NCBI RefSeq assembly: GCF_014489575.1
Contig: NZ_CP060789.1
Coordinates: forward strand, 2,604,001-2,668,000
Origin: Tessaracoccus defluvii
GTDB taxonomy: Bacteria; Actinomycetota; Actinomycetes; Propionibacteriales; Propionibacteriaceae
Direction of reading: 5' to 3'
Length of the DNA: 64,000 nucleotides
Notes under the pieces: model-generated
Told to the model about the DNA's origin: nothing
Database searches by the model: none
Seen by the model: the letters and a program-made list of their open reading frames with translations, nothing else
Program-made: the position numbers and the translations under genes
Shown: positions 1 to 9,415 of the stretch, piece by piece
How the letters are laid out: each line of letters starts with the position of its first letter
Numbering within the stretch: the stretch's first letter is position 1

Positions 1-994
1 TCCCGGCCCGATGTCGGGCGTCGGGAGAAGCGGCGCAACCGACGGGTCCTGTTCGTCGTGCTCGCGCTGCTCGTCGCGGTCGTCGCGGGGGCATAGGCGT
101 TGCGTCGTACTACGCGAAGTCGGCGATCGACGCGCTGGACAACATCACCCGCGAGCCCACCATCATGCCCACCACCGGCAGCAGCAACCGGCCGCCGACG
201 GTCGAACCGGTGCCGGGAGTCGAGCACGCGCCGCTGAACATCGTCCTGATGGGCAGCGACACCCGTGGCGACGAGCGCGGGCGCTCCGACGTCCTGCAAC
301 TCCTTCACATCTCCGGCGACCGCAAAGGCGTCTACCTGATGAGCATCCCCGTGACTCGTGGGTCGACATCCCCGGCCGCGGGAAGGCGAAGATCAACGCC
401 GCCTACTCGTGGGGCGGGCCCGCCCTGACCATCGAGACAATGGAGCAGCTGCTCGAGGTGCCGATGGACCACACGGCCATCATCGATTTCGAGGGCTTCA
501 CCAAGGTCATCGACACCCTGGGCGGCATCACGGTCTACAACCGCGAGGCCTCGAGCAGCCGCGGCGCCACCTTCCCGAAGGGCGACATCACCCTCAACGG
601 CGCCGACGCGCTCATCTTCGTCCGCGAACGCTACGGCCTTTCCGACGGCGACTTCGGGCGCGCCACGCGGCAGCGCGACGTCATCAAGGCCGTCCTCACC
701 AAGCTCGCCTCCGCCGGCACGCTGACCGACCCCGGCAAGTTCCGCGAGGCCGTGACCACCCTGGGCGGCAACTTCACCGTCGACGCCGGCCTCACGAACG
801 ACGCGATCATCGACCTCGGCTGGCAGATGAAGGACTTCCACCCGGCCGACATCCGCTCGTTCCAGCTGCCGACCGCCGGCTTCGACATGACGGGCGACGG
901 CCAGTCGATCGTCGTCGTCGACAGCGACAAGATCGTCCAGCTCCGCGAGGCGCTGCGGAACGACACCATGGAGGAGTTCTACTCGTCTTTGTGA
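1..994 (+). CDS. LytR-CpsA-Psr (LCP) family ligase, 5' partial, two frameshifts
   Basis: LCP enzymes attach undecaprenyl-linked glycopolymers to peptidoglycan outside the membrane. The 5' end lies before the window. Three reading frames join into one protein: a hydrophobic segment ([14 protein letters not shown]) in frame 1, then [20 protein letters not shown], then [20 protein letters not shown] and [17 protein letters not shown], which are the usual LCP core blocks with the conserved arginines and aspartates. Each join needs one missing base: a G in the run at 87-91 and a C in the run at 347-350. With both restored the reading frame is continuous to the TGA at 992-994. The next gene makes UDP-glucuronate, so a role in surface polysaccharide assembly fits. 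The breaks are probably sequencing errors (see findings). Confidence 0.85.
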   Translation, partial: PGPMSGVGRSGATDGSCSSCSRCSSRSSRGHRRCVVLREVGDRRAGQHHPRAHHHAHHRQQQPAADGRTGAGSRARAAEHRPDGQRHPWRRARALRRPATPSHLRRPQRRLPDEHPRDSWVDIPGRGKAKINAAYSWGGPALTIETMEQLLEVPMDHTAIIDFEGFTKVIDTLGGITVYNREASSSRGATFPKGDITLNGADALIFVRERYGLSDGDFGRATRQRDVIKAVLTKLASAGTLTDPGKFREAVTTLGGNFTVDAGLTNDAIIDLGWQMKDFHPADIRSFQLPTAGFDMTGDGQSIVVVDSDKIVQLREALRNDTMEEFYSSL

Positions 995-1101
995 CTCCGC
1001 TGCCCACCGACGGGGTCCCCCGGGTTATCGCCGAATGCCGCGGTACGGCATTGTTGGGAACACATCGCCAAGCGAAGCATCACCGAGGGGACCTCACAAA
1101 C

Positions 1102-2268
1102 ATGAAGATCGTCGTCGTCGGCACCGGTTATGTCGGCCTGTCCAACGCCGTCATCCTGGCCCGCCACCATGACGTCACCGCCGTCGACATCGACGCGGCG
1201 AAGGTCGAGCTGATCAACGCCAGGGTCTCCCCCATCGACGACGTCGAACTCGCCGACCACCTGGCCAACCGGCCGCTCCGGCTCCACGCCACCACCGACG
1301 CCGACGCGGCCTACGCCGACGCCGGCTTCGTGCTGGTCGCCACCCCCACCGACTACGACCCGCAGACGAGCTACTTCGACACCCGCTCCGTCGAGGGAGT
1401 CATCGCGGCCGCGCTGAAGGTGAACCCGGCGGCCGTCGTCGTCATCAAGTCGACGGTGCCCGTCGGCTTCACCGAGGAGCTGCGCGAGCGGCACCCGGGG
1501 GCCACGATCCTGTTCTCCCCCGAGTTTCTCCGCGAGGGGCGGGCGCTGTACGACAACCTGCACCCGTCGCGCATCGTCGTGGGCGACCGGGGCGAGGCCG
1601 GGCGCGCCTTCGCCGACCTCATGGTGGAGGGCGCGGACGACACCGACATCCCGGTGCTGCTCACCGACTCGACGGAGGCCGAGTCGATCAAGCTGTTCGC
1701 CAACACGTACCTGGCTCTGCGGGTGGCCTACTTCAACGAGCTGGACACGTACGCCGCCACCCGTGGGCTGGACACGGCGCAGATCATCGAGGGTGTCGGC
1801 CTCGACCCGCGGATCGGTTCGCACTACAACAACCCGTCGTTCGGGTACGGCGGCTACTGCTTGCCGAAGGACACCAAGCAGCTGCTCGCCAACTACTCCG
1901 ACGTGCCGCAGAGCCTCATCGCCGCCGTCGTCGACGCCAACCGCACCCGCAAGGACTTCATCGCCAACGACATCCTCGCCCGAGGCCCGGAGGTCGTCGG
2001 GATCTACCGGCTGACGATGAAGACGGGGTCGGACAACTTCCGCTCGTCGTCGGTGCAGGGCGTCATGAAGCGGATCAAGGCCAAGGGTGTGCCGGTGATC
2101 ATCTACGAGCCGGCGCTGGAGGAGGACACGTTCTACCACTCCGAGGTGGTGCGTGATCTGGAGGAGTTCAAGCGTCGGGCCGACGTGATCGTGAGCAACC
2201 GTCAGTCGGACGACTTGGACGACGTGGCGGGGAAGATCTACACGCGGGACATCTACGGCCGCGACTGA
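1102..2268 (+). CDS. ugd: UDP-glucose/UDP-sugar 6-dehydrogenase
   Basis: This cytoplasmic enzyme oxidises UDP-glucose to UDP-glucuronate with two NAD+. The 388-aa protein opens with the Rossmann motif [17 protein letters not shown]. It carries [21 protein letters not shown] and the catalytic-cysteine block [14 protein letters not shown] (Cys near residue 254), and ends with the UDP-binding C-terminal domain. The length is typical of the short bacterial form. The ATG at 1102 is the only start directly ahead of the Rossmann motif; the longer open frame upstream belongs to the overlapping LCP region. It lies about 110 bp after the LCP gene on the same strand, suggesting a shared capsule or cell-wall glycopolymer role. 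Confidence 0.93.
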   Translation: MKIVVVGTGYVGLSNAVILARHHDVTAVDIDAAKVELINARVSPIDDVELADHLANRPLRLHATTDADAAYADAGFVLVATPTDYDPQTSYFDTRSVEGVIAAALKVNPAAVVVIKSTVPVGFTEELRERHPGATILFSPEFLREGRALYDNLHPSRIVVGDRGEAGRAFADLMVEGADDTDIPVLLTDSTEAESIKLFANTYLALRVAYFNELDTYAATRGLDTAQIIEGVGLDPRIGSHYNNPSFGYGGYCLPKDTKQLLANYSDVPQSLIAAVVDANRTRKDFIANDILARGPEVVGIYRLTMKTGSDNFRSSSVQGVMKRIKAKGVPVIIYEPALEEDTFYHSEVVRDLEEFKRRADVIVSNRQSDDLDDVAGKIYTRDIYGRD

Positions 2269-2324
2269 GCCAGCGTCGTCAGAGGACCGTGGTCCGAGCA
2301 GGAATCCGTGTGCCGTCTTTCTAC

Positions 2325-3347
2325 TTACGAGTCCTGAATGGGTACGTGGGCGATTCGCAGACTCCAGAACTCGTCGTCTGCCCACTGTTCAGGGATGCCC
2401 ATGCCTCGCAAGTTCATGGGTGGACGCGAGTCGATGAGTTCGTAAAGTCGTCGCGCCCAACTGCTGCGCGGTGAGATGGTCGACAGGATGCTCTGTAGCG
2501 ACACGAGGACGGGGTAGAGCCGCTTTCGGGATCGCTCTGGAAGTGCGTCTTCTCCGGACAGCCAGCTGATCGACGGCGCGCTGGGAATCGCCGGATAGAC
2601 GCCGAGCCCCACATTCCATAGCCGGCCATGGTGGGCGCAGACGTTTCGTACGCGGACATAGGTCTGCATCCAGGATTCCAGCACGGGTGCGGTTAGACCC
2701 ATGCTCCTGGCCACGGCGGTACGGTCAGAGCGTCGCTTCAGGTTGCGGTATGTGTTTGAGAGCTGGCCGATGGTCAGTATCTCCACCGTGAGCCAGGAGG
2801 GCGGCAGCTCCGGCGTGCCATACGTGGTCAGGTAGTGCTCGAGCGCGGACTTGTGGACCAAGGAGTCCTCGCCTGTTTCAGGCGTTCCCAGTAGCCGGTC
2901 TTCGCAGGCGTCCTTGATGATCTTCACTAGCCCCGCATGCCGGCGGCCGTCGTGAAAGTGCGAGCCATCCGCATACCAGTGAGGATCTTTGTAGGTCGTT
3001 GACATGTGATCGGTGAGAGCTGCGCGAACGGCAACCTCGACGCGTTCGAGAGCGTCCATGACCAGGAGTCGGAGCGTCCGGTCGAAGACGTAGAGATCGA
3101 GGACATCGTCGAAGGTGGTGCCCTCGCGCAGGCCGTCTCTACCCTCTCGCCGGAACGGAATCGTGTAGGGGGAAAGGCGGTAGTAGCCGATGTGCCGCAG
3201 GTAGCGCACGGCGCGATCGTGGTCCGGGATGGCCAAGCCGCGGGTAGCGAGCCGGTCTGCAAGCGCGTCCAGGGTCATCGGCGGTTTGTCGTAGTGCAGC
3301 GCACCGCGGGGACGAGGGATCTGGTCTCCGTTTCGAGGTCTCGGCAT
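2325..3347 (-). CDS. Abi_2 (AbiD/AbiF-type) abortive-infection protein with HEPN RNase motif
   Basis: The 340-aa protein matches the Abi_2 family of phage-exclusion proteins. Its N-terminal half has HYDKPPMTLDALADRLATRG and YLRHIGYYRLSPYTIPFR, followed by DLYVFDRTLRLLVMDALERV. Near residue 245 is RVRNVCAHHGRLWN, an R-x4-H HEPN ribonuclease signature. The ATG at 3347 is chosen because an AGGAGG Shine-Dalgarno sits eight bases upstream; an in-frame start 29 codons earlier would run through a strong hairpin. Related Abi_2 proteins act as toxins activated on infection. It sits alone between ugd and a sugar oxidoreductase, with slightly lower GC than its neighbours, so lateral transfer is likely. 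The stem-loops just upstream may be its RNA partner. Confidence 0.8.
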   Translation of the reverse strand: MPRPRNGDQIPRPRGALHYDKPPMTLDALADRLATRGLAIPDHDRAVRYLRHIGYYRLSPYTIPFRREGRDGLREGTTFDDVLDLYVFDRTLRLLVMDALERVEVAVRAALTDHMSTTYKDPHWYADGSHFHDGRRHAGLVKIIKDACEDRLLGTPETGEDSLVHKSALEHYLTTYGTPELPPSWLTVEILTIGQLSNTYRNLKRRSDRTAVARSMGLTAPVLESWMQTYVRVRNVCAHHGRLWNVGLGVYPAIPSAPSISWLSGEDALPERSRKRLYPVLVSLQSILSTISPRSSWARRLYELIDSRPPMNLRGMGIPEQWADDEFWSLRIAHVPIQDS

Positions 3348-3369
3348 CGTTGCTCCTCCTGACTCGAGA

Positions 3370-3440
3370 CAAGAAAATCCCCCAAGTGCGCATCGTGGAG
3401 AGGCGTGGGGGATGTAGTGGTCACAGGCTACCACGATGTG
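3370..3440 (-). ncRNA. Candidate structured RNA/attenuator upstream of the Abi_2 gene
   Basis: Read on the minus strand, a GTGGT/ACCAC stem (3417-3421 with 3430-3434) precedes an 8-bp stem ATCCCCCA/TGGGGGAT (3377-3384 with 3406-3413). The longer stem encloses a short CGC/GCG stem and is followed by TTTTCTT. This is the shape of a small RNA ending in an intrinsic terminator, 30 bases before the Abi_2 ribosome-binding site. Some Abi_2/AbiF genes are accompanied by such an RNA. No homology could be tested, so it could equally be a plain attenuator. Confidence 0.35.
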
Positions 3441-3647
3441 AGCCAGCGTGGCATCGGGCGAGACCGGCGGGCTGCGAAGTCAGTCGCTCTCGCTCAGGTT
3501 CGGTAGCCGAGACGCGGCCGCGCGTTCATTCCCTGACGGAACTCATCGACGAACCGGTCACTGCGAGGTCTTGGCGCACTTCGCCTCGGTGGAACGTGAA
3601 GTCGCGCGACAGCTCAGGACCCGGACCGAACAACCATCTCGAAGGGC

Positions 3648-4643
3648 TCAGCCACCGAAGACCGACGCCTCTTCCGGGTACCGACCCGCCTGGTGCAGGC
3701 ACTCCTCCAGGATCCGCATCACCTCGAGCGTGTCCGACAGCGGCATCGTCGGCGACTCCGTCATCCCCTCCGACACCCGCTTCGTCACCTCCGCGAACTC
3801 GTGCGAGTAGCCGCGCCCCGACGGCTTGGCCTCGATGATCCGCGGCAGCACCCCGCTCCGGTTGACGGTGATCACCGCCGGGTGGTGGAAGCGGGGCTCC
3901 ACCTCCACCCAGCCCTTCGTCCCGACGATGATCAGCCTCGCCGGGCCGGGGCCGTCGAGCCCGAACGCCAGCGACGACAGCCCGCCGCCGACGTGCGAGA
4001 TGCTGACGGTGGCCGCCGACTCGACGCCGTTGGGATGGAAGCGGGCCTTGCTGTCGATGGAGCATGCACTGCCGAGGAACGCCTGGGCGAAGTTCACCAG
4101 GTAGACGCCGAGGTCGAGGATGGCGCCGCCGCCGAGGGCGGGGTCGAACAGGCGGTGGGTCGGGTCGTAGTCGCGGTAGGCGTACAGGTCGCCCTGGACG
4201 GCGAGGACGTCGCCGATGCGCCCCCAGGCGACCACCTCGCGGGCAGCGGCGACCGCCGGCAGGAAGCGCGTCCACATCGCCTCCATCGCGAACACGCCCT
4301 TCGACTGGGCGGCCTCCACGACCTCCTCCGCGCCGGCCAGCGTCGCAGTGAACGCCTTCTCCACGAGCACCGCCTTACCTGCGTCGATGGCGGCCAGCGC
4401 GATGTCGCGGTGGTGCGGGTGCGGGGTGGCGATGTAGACGACGTCGACATCAGGAGACTCGATGAGCGAGCGGTAGTCGCCGTAGGCGATGGGGACGCGG
4501 TGCTTGTCCGCGAACGCGTCGGCGTGGGCCTGTCTCCGCGATGCGACGGCGACCAGGTCGCCTCCCGGAACGAACTGGAAGTCGCCCGCGACAGCGTCAG
4601 CGATGGCCCCAGTACCGACGATTCCCCACCGAACTGTGCTCAT
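3648..4643 (-). CDS. Gfo/Idh/MocA family NAD(P)-dependent oxidoreductase
   Basis: The 331-aa protein begins with the dinucleotide-binding motif WGIVGTGAIADAVAGDF. It has the family's VYIATPHPHHRDIALAAIDA block and VLVEKAF, where most members have EKP. The C-terminal domain contains GGGAILDLGVYLVNFAQAFL, as in trans-dihydrodiol dehydrogenase-like sugar oxidoreductases. Substrate cannot be read from sequence; a sugar or inositol derivative is likely from the family. The ATG at 4643 directly precedes the Rossmann strand. It is monocistronic, with about 100 bp to the next gene on the same strand and 300 bp to the Abi_2 start. Confidence 0.85.
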   Translation of the reverse strand: MSTVRWGIVGTGAIADAVAGDFQFVPGGDLVAVASRRQAHADAFADKHRVPIAYGDYRSLIESPDVDVVYIATPHPHHRDIALAAIDAGKAVLVEKAFTATLAGAEEVVEAAQSKGVFAMEAMWTRFLPAVAAAREVVAWGRIGDVLAVQGDLYAYRDYDPTHRLFDPALGGGAILDLGVYLVNFAQAFLGSACSIDSKARFHPNGVESAATVSISHVGGGLSSLAFGLDGPGPARLIIVGTKGWVEVEPRFHHPAVITVNRSGVLPRIIEAKPSGRGYSHEFAEVTKRVSEGMTESPTMPLSDTLEVMRILEECLHQAGRYPEEASVFGG

Positions 4644-4747
4644 AGCCTGAGCCTAATCGGCGGCGCGGTCCGCGGCTGGCGCCGTCGAAATCTCGCCTGA
4701 CCTGCGGATGACGTCTGGCGGTCGCCGGAAGTTCGACGACGGTGGAA

Positions 4748-5935
4748 TCAGGGACGCTGCGCGAGGATGTAGAGGCGGTCCTTGTCGTCGCCGATCTCGA
4801 CGTAGGTCTCGACCTCCACCAAACCCGCGGCAGTCACAGCCTGGCGGACCTGGGCCGGCGAGTGCGCCACCCAGGGGGTGGGGCCGTCGTGGCCGAGCCA
4901 GCCGTGCTGCGGGCCGGCGGCGGCTCCTGCGTCGGTGGCGAGCGCGAGGATGCCCTCGTCGTCGAGGAGGTTGGCGAGGTAGCCGATCTGGGCGGCCATC
5001 TCCTGCGGCGAATAGTGGACGAGGGTGTACCAGGCGGTGATCGCGCCCCAGCCGCGGGCGGCCGGCGGGCGCATCATGCGGCGCAGGTCGCCGAGCTCGA
5101 ACGTGACCTCCGGGTGCATGAGGGTGGCGACGTCGATCATGGTGCGGGAGAAGTCGAAGCCGGTGACGTCGGCGCCATGGCGGGCCAGGTAGGCGGCGAC
5201 GACGCCGGTGCCGGTACCCACGTCGGCCACGGGGCGGTCGTCTGCCAGCTCGACGACCCGGTCCAGGAGCCAGCGCTCGAGGGGCCGTTCGTCGAGGCGG
5301 TAGGCGAAGGTCTCGTGGTAAGCCGCGGCGACGGCGTCGTAGGTGGCGAGGACCTGCGCGTCACGCTCATCGACGCCGTCGACGAGGATCTGCTCGCGGT
5401 CGGGCTCGGGTGCCTGGCCGACGGGGAGCGGGAGGTCACCGAAGAGATGAGCCCAGCGGACGTCCTGCTGGCCGGGGCGGCGGCCGATCTCGGCGACGAG
5501 CGGCACCTCACGGGCGGCGAGACGTCGCAGGACGGCCTCGACATCGTCGCGGTCCTTGAACGCGAAGAGGCGGTCGGTGCGGGTCTTCAGCTCGCCGGCG
5601 GCCTGCGGGCCGCGGAGCAGGAGGACGGTGAGGACGGCGCGTTCGTCGTCGTCGAGGGCCATGATCGGGATGATCGTCTGCCGGTACTTGAGGGTGCGGC
5701 GGCCGGAATCGGACCAGGTGACCAGGGCGAGCTGCTTGTCCTTGAGGGAGCGGACGGCGTCCTGGATGGTGCGCTCGTCGTAGTCGACCACGGGCTCGCG
5801 GCTGCTGGTCTGGTTGCAGGCCGTGCGGAGGGCGTTGAGGGAGAGGGGGTAGCTGTTCGGGACGGTGACCTCCTTCTCCATCAGGCAGCCGAGGACTCGC
5901 TGTTCTTCGGGGCTGAGGTGAGGCGCTTGGGTCAC
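4748..5935 (-). CDS. DUF480 (YceH-like) protein fused to a class I SAM methyltransferase
   Basis: The first ~210 residues are the DUF480 winged-helix domain: LSPEEQRVLGCLMEKE, NALRTACNQTSSREP and VEAVLRRLAAREVPLVAEIG. From about residue 220 a Rossmann-type methyltransferase follows, with the SAM-binding glycine motif VADVGTGTGVVAAYLARHG and TGFDFSRTMIDVA. DUF480 proteins are usually about 220 aa, so this is a two-domain fusion of 395 aa, a combination common in actinobacteria. The GTG at 5935 is chosen because it begins right before the conserved HLSPEEQ block; upstream in-frame codons show no conservation. Function and methyl acceptor are unknown. Confidence 0.8.
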   Translation of the reverse strand: MTQAPHLSPEEQRVLGCLMEKEVTVPNSYPLSLNALRTACNQTSSREPVVDYDERTIQDAVRSLKDKQLALVTWSDSGRRTLKYRQTIIPIMALDDDERAVLTVLLLRGPQAAGELKTRTDRLFAFKDRDDVEAVLRRLAAREVPLVAEIGRRPGQQDVRWAHLFGDLPLPVGQAPEPDREQILVDGVDERDAQVLATYDAVAAAYHETFAYRLDERPLERWLLDRVVELADDRPVADVGTGTGVVAAYLARHGADVTGFDFSRTMIDVATLMHPEVTFELGDLRRMMRPPAARGWGAITAWYTLVHYSPQEMAAQIGYLANLLDDEGILALATDAGAAAGPQHGWLGHDGPTPWVAHSPAQVRQAVTAAGLVEVETYVEIGDDKDRLYILAQRP

Positions 5936-5997
5936 GAGGACGAGGTTACCGGTTGGTGCGGGGCGGTCGGTCGGGTGGGGCGGTTCGGGGGCAAATG

Positions 5998-6062
5998 TGC
6001 GGGCCCTTCGACACGGCCGCAAGCGGCCGGCTCAGGGAACGAAGCTGAGGGGCGCCGCTGGC
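5998..6062. repeat. Intergenic palindromic repeat, CCCTTCGA...CTCAGGGAACG family
   Basis: The spacer between two leftward genes holds GCCCTTCGACACGGCCGC-aa-GCGGCCGGCTCAGGGAACG-type sequence, an inverted repeat around a CGGCCGC/GCGGCCG stem. The end blocks CCCTTCGA and CTCAGGGAACG recur at 15.2-15.4 kb and 19.6 kb, so it is one copy of a dispersed REP-like family. Confidence 0.55.
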
Positions 6063-6069
6063 GGCCGGC

Positions 6070-6785
6070 TCAGCGACCGGACCTGCCCGACTTCGGCTTC
6101 GGCTTCGCCCCGCGCTTCGGCGTCGGGCCGGACTTCCGCGGCTGCTGGGCGCCCTGCTTCTGCTTCTGGTTCTGCCCCTGCTTCTGAGGCTGGGGCTGCT
6201 TCTGCGCCGTGGGGTCCGTCGTCCTCGTCTCCCGCTCCCGCGCCGTCCGCGAGCTGTTGACCGAGCGGCCGCGGACGATGCCCACCAGTTCCTGGATGAG
6301 CACGTCGTCGGCATCCTTCAGCCACGCCAGACCCACCGTCGTCGGCGGGGCGTCGACGACAGGGCGGTGGACCATGTCGCGGCGGCTCTCCCCCGCGCCA
6401 CCGACAGCGGCACCCGCAGCACCGCGACCTCGGCGACGACCCGGTCGATGTTGACGGCCGTCACCTCCGTCAGGACCTCCTCGTCGAGCAGATCCTCGAG
6501 CGTCACCTCGTCGACGGCGGCGATCGCGTGCTCCTTCGCCACCCACACGACGGGCTGCTCGTCGTAGAGGCGGATGAGGTGGAGGCCGTCGACATCGAGG
6601 GGGAGGCGGACGAAGCAGGCGTCGACGTCGCCGCGCAGGAGGGCGCCGCGGGCGTCGGGTTCGGTGACGGGCGTGATCGCCAGGGGGGTGTCGGGGAAGC
6701 GCTCCTCCCAGATGCGGCGCCACTTGGTGAGGATCACGCCGGGCACGTAGCCCACTCGCAGGGGCAGATGCGCCGGAGTCGTCAT
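6070..6785 (-). CDS. LysR-type substrate-binding-domain protein lacking the HTH, frameshifted
   Basis: After restoring one C in the run at 6390-6394, the gene encodes 238 aa. It begins with LRVGYVPGVILTKWRRIWEE and contains DVDACFVRLPLD and YDEQPVVWVAKEHAIA, the periplasmic-binding-type effector domain of LysR regulators. There is no DNA-binding domain. It ends in a strongly basic, Gln/Lys/Pro-rich tail of about 50 residues. The ATG at 6785 directly precedes the domain. It is divergent from the DUF5997 gene, a pairing commonly seen in actinobacteria, which suggests the two proteins work together. Ligand and role are unknown. Confidence 0.75.
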
Positions 6786-6822
6786 TCCCGCAGGGTATCC
6801 GGCGAGCGGATACGCTGCACCT

Positions 6823-7182
6823 GTGAGCCAGACCATGAAGCCGATCACCGCCGCAGCCAAACTGGGCATCTACCTGCCCGCCGCACCGGAGGAGTTCCAG
6901 CGCTCACCGATCACGCGCGACGAACTCGACGCGCTGCGCGCCGACCCGCCCGCCTGGCTGGTGGAGCTGCGGAAGAACGGGCCGTTCCCGCGTGATGTGC
7001 TCGCCGCGAAGCTGGGGATCTCCCGCTCGGGGCTCGCCCGCGGTGGCGTGACGGAGGCGCTGACGGCGGACCAGGTCGGCGAACTGCTGGCCGAGCCGCC
7101 GTACTGGCTGCTGAAGGAGCGCGAGACACACAAGAAGCAGCTCGAGGAGCAGGCTGCGGAGCGTGCGGCGGAGCGGGGCTGA
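6823..7182 (+). CDS. DUF5997 family protein
   Basis: The 119-aa protein has the family sequence ITAAAKLGIYLPAAPEEFQ, then NGPFPRDVLAAKLGISRSGL, which looks like a winged-helix or HTH-type segment, and a charged helical C-terminus. The GTG at 6823 is used because the family N-terminus (KPITAAAKLG) starts four codons later; the ATG at 6835 is a possible alternative. Only 37 bp separate it from the divergent LysR-substrate-domain gene. The DNA-binding-like DUF5997 fold and the HTH-less effector domain could form a split regulator; this is inference. Confidence 0.8.
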   Translation: MSQTMKPITAAAKLGIYLPAAPEEFQRSPITRDELDALRADPPAWLVELRKNGPFPRDVLAAKLGISRSGLARGGVTEALTADQVGELLAEPPYWLLKERETHKKQLEEQAAERAAERG

Positions 7183-7293
7183 CGGCTGACAGCAAGGGCC
7201 GTCGAGGCACCGTCGGGGTTTGAGATGACACGGACGGCGCCGTCGTCACCGTCGACGAAGAACTAGACTCGGCACGAATCCTGGAGGTTATGC

Positions 7294-8568
7294 ATGGGTC
7301 GCATTGTGCAGAAGTTCGGCGGGTCGTCTGTTGCGGACGCCGACTCGATCAAGCGGGTGGCGCGGCGGATCGCCCGCACCCGCGGCGAGGGCCACGACGT
7401 CATCATCGTCATCTCGGCGATGGGTGACACCACCGACGAACTGATGGACCTGGCGCTGAAGGTGTCGCCGCGGCCGAAGTCGCGCGAACTGGACATGCTG
7501 CTGACGACCGGCGAACGCCAGTCGGCGGCGCTGCTGGCGATGGCGCTGTCGGACCTCGGCATCGAGGCCGTCTCGTACACCGGCTCGCAGGCCGGCGTGC
7601 TGACGACGCCGACACACGGCAACGCGCGCATCATCGACATCACGCCCGGGCGCGTCGAGAAGGCGCTGCAGGACGGCTACGTCGCCATCGTCGCCGGATT
7701 CCAGGGCGTGTCGCAGACGACGAAGGACGTCACCACGCTGGGCCGCGGCGCCTCCGACACGACCGCCGTCGCGCTGGCGTCCGCGCTGAACGCCGACTAC
7801 TGCGAGATCTACTCGGACGTCGACGGCGTCTACACCGCCGATCCCCGCATCGTGCCGGCAGCCCGGCACATCGGCCAGATCGGCTACGAGGACATGATGG
7901 AGATGGCGGCCTCGGGCGCCAAGATCCTGCACCTGCGCTGCGTCGAATACGCCCGGCGGGAGGGCGTGCCGGTACACGTGCGCTCCTCGTTTACTGACAA
8001 GCCCGGGACGTGGGTCAAGGACCAGTCCCAGATCGCGAAGGACCCCACCATGGAAGAAGCCATCATCACCGGTGTCGCCCACGATCGCGGCGAGGCCAAG
8101 ATCACCGTCGTCGGAGTGCCCGACCGGGTCGGCGAGGCTGCACGGATCTTCAAGGCCGTCGCGGAGCAGGACCTGAACATCGACATGATCGTCCAGAACG
8201 TCTCGCGGCTGTCGGATGTGAAGACGGACATCTCGTTCACGCTGCCGATGTCGGACGGTGCGAAGGCGATCGCGGCGCTGGAAGCGGTCCAGGCGGTCGT
8301 CGGGTTCGAGGAACTGCTGTACGACGACCAGATCGGCAAGGTGTCGGTGATCGGCGTCGGGATGCGGTCGCACCCAGGTGTGTCGGCGACGTTCTTCGAG
8401 GCGCTGGCGGGTGCCGATGTGAACCTGCAGATGATCTCGACGTCGGAGATCCGGATTTCGGTGATCGTGGGCGCGGATGACGTGGACGACGCCGTCAGGG
8501 CTGCACACACGGCGTTCGGGTTGGATGCGGAGAAGACGGCGACGGTGTACGCGGGTACGGGTCGCTGA
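7294..8568 (+). CDS. lysC: Aspartate kinase
   Basis: The enzyme phosphorylates L-aspartate, the first step to lysine, threonine, methionine and diaminopimelate. The 424-aa protein has [13 protein letters not shown] at the N-terminus, [12 protein letters not shown], and [13 protein letters not shown] in the kinase domain. Two ACT regulatory domains follow from about residue 265 ([18 protein letters not shown] and [17 protein letters not shown]). A GGAGGT ribosome-binding site lies eight bases before the ATG. Length and domain order are standard for actinobacterial LysC, where feedback by lysine plus threonine is usual. No asd gene follows; the next 850 bp are repeats. Confidence 0.95.
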   Translation: MGRIVQKFGGSSVADADSIKRVARRIARTRGEGHDVIIVISAMGDTTDELMDLALKVSPRPKSRELDMLLTTGERQSAALLAMALSDLGIEAVSYTGSQAGVLTTPTHGNARIIDITPGRVEKALQDGYVAIVAGFQGVSQTTKDVTTLGRGASDTTAVALASALNADYCEIYSDVDGVYTADPRIVPAARHIGQIGYEDMMEMAASGAKILHLRCVEYARREGVPVHVRSSFTDKPGTWVKDQSQIAKDPTMEEAIITGVAHDRGEAKITVVGVPDRVGEAARIFKAVAEQDLNIDMIVQNVSRLSDVKTDISFTLPMSDGAKAIAALEAVQAVVGFEELLYDDQIGKVSVIGVGMRSHPGVSATFFEALAGADVNLQMISTSEIRISVIVGADDVDDAVRAAHTAFGLDAEKTATVYAGTGR

Positions 8569-8655
8569 GAAGAGCTGGAGAGTTGCGGGCGGCCGCTCCC
8601 TTGGGGGGCGGCCGTTTCTCGTGTGTGGGGGTGCGTGCGGCAGGCCCTCCGGATG

Positions 8656-8731
8656 AGCACGAGTCTCCGGCTGGTGCGCACCACACCCCGGGTGCGCACG
8701 AGTCTCCGGCTGGTGCGCACCACACCCCCGA
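8656..8731. repeat. Two tandem copies of a 38-bp repeat
   Basis: The unit GCACGAGTCTCCGGCTGGTG followed by CGCACCACACCCC occurs twice in a row with only terminal differences. It begins like the left end of the palindromic element that follows at 8734, so it may be a degenerated duplication of that terminus. Confidence 0.6.
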
Positions 8732-8733
8732 TG

Positions 8734-9250
8734 GGCACGAATCTCCGCTGAGCCGCCGCTGTGTGCATATACACGTAGCTGCGGCTTGAGCCAGCAGAAT
8801 GCACGCCAGACCCAGATTCATGCACGGGACGGGGGGCTCGGGGCCGGGGTTGCCTGGGATGCCGGCCACCGTCGGGATCGCCTGCACAAGGCTCCGGGCG
8901 GCGCACGACAGCACTCCCCATGTGCACGAATCTCCGCTGAGCGGCCGCTGCGTGCATATGCACGTAGCTGCGGCTTGAGCCAGCAGAATGCACGCCAGAC
9001 CCAGATTCGTGCACGGGACGGGGGCTCGGGGCCGGGGTTGCCTGGGATGCGGGCCACCGTCGGGATCGCCTGCCCGAAGCTCCGGGCCGGCGCGCGACAG
9101 GCCCACGGTGAGCACGAATCTCCGCTGAGCCGCCGCTATGCGCATATGCACGTAGCCGCGGCTTGAGCCAGCGCAATGCACGCCAGAACCAGATTCGTGC
9201 ACGGGACGGGCTCGGGGCCGGAGGCGCCTGGGATGCAGATTCGTGCACGG
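8734..9250 (+). repeat. 188-bp tandem array of three palindromic elements (copies A-C)
   Basis: Elements A (8734-8826), B (8922-9014) and C (9110-9202) recur with an exact 188-bp period. Each is about 93 bp, starts with (GT)GCACGAATCTCCGCTGAGC, has a centre reading TGCATATGCA or close to it, and ends with AGATTCGTGCAC, the inverted complement of the start. The roughly 95-bp spacers are also similar (CTCGGGGCCGGGGTTGCCTG). A partial right end with AGATTCGTGCAC recurs at about 9237-9250. No promoter or gene is seen in the 847 bp between lysC and the HNH gene. The spacing and length rule out a CRISPR array. Confidence 0.85.
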
Positions 9251-9415
9251 ACGGCAGCGTGCGGGGACGGCAACAGGCCGGGGCGACAACGGGCTGGGAC
9301 TGGCACCGGGACCGGATACGCGACCCAAAAGAGACGGTTGTCAAGAGGCAAATAGTTATCCACAGGGATTCACACACCTGTGTGAATCCTGGCCTCTGAG
9401 TCGTAAAATCAACCC

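Noticed and set aside
1..994. Calling the LCP gene a pseudogene
   Set aside because: Both breaks are single losses in G or C runs, like the others in this window, and all conserved blocks are present.
979..2385. Long open frames on the strand opposite ugd and many other genes
   Set aside because: They are antisense shadows of high-GC coding DNA: repetitive Arg/Asp/Val/Gly composition, no ribosome-binding sites, no recognisable domains.
8734..9202. CRISPR array
   Set aside because: The period is 188 bp, the spacers resemble each other, and no cas genes are present.
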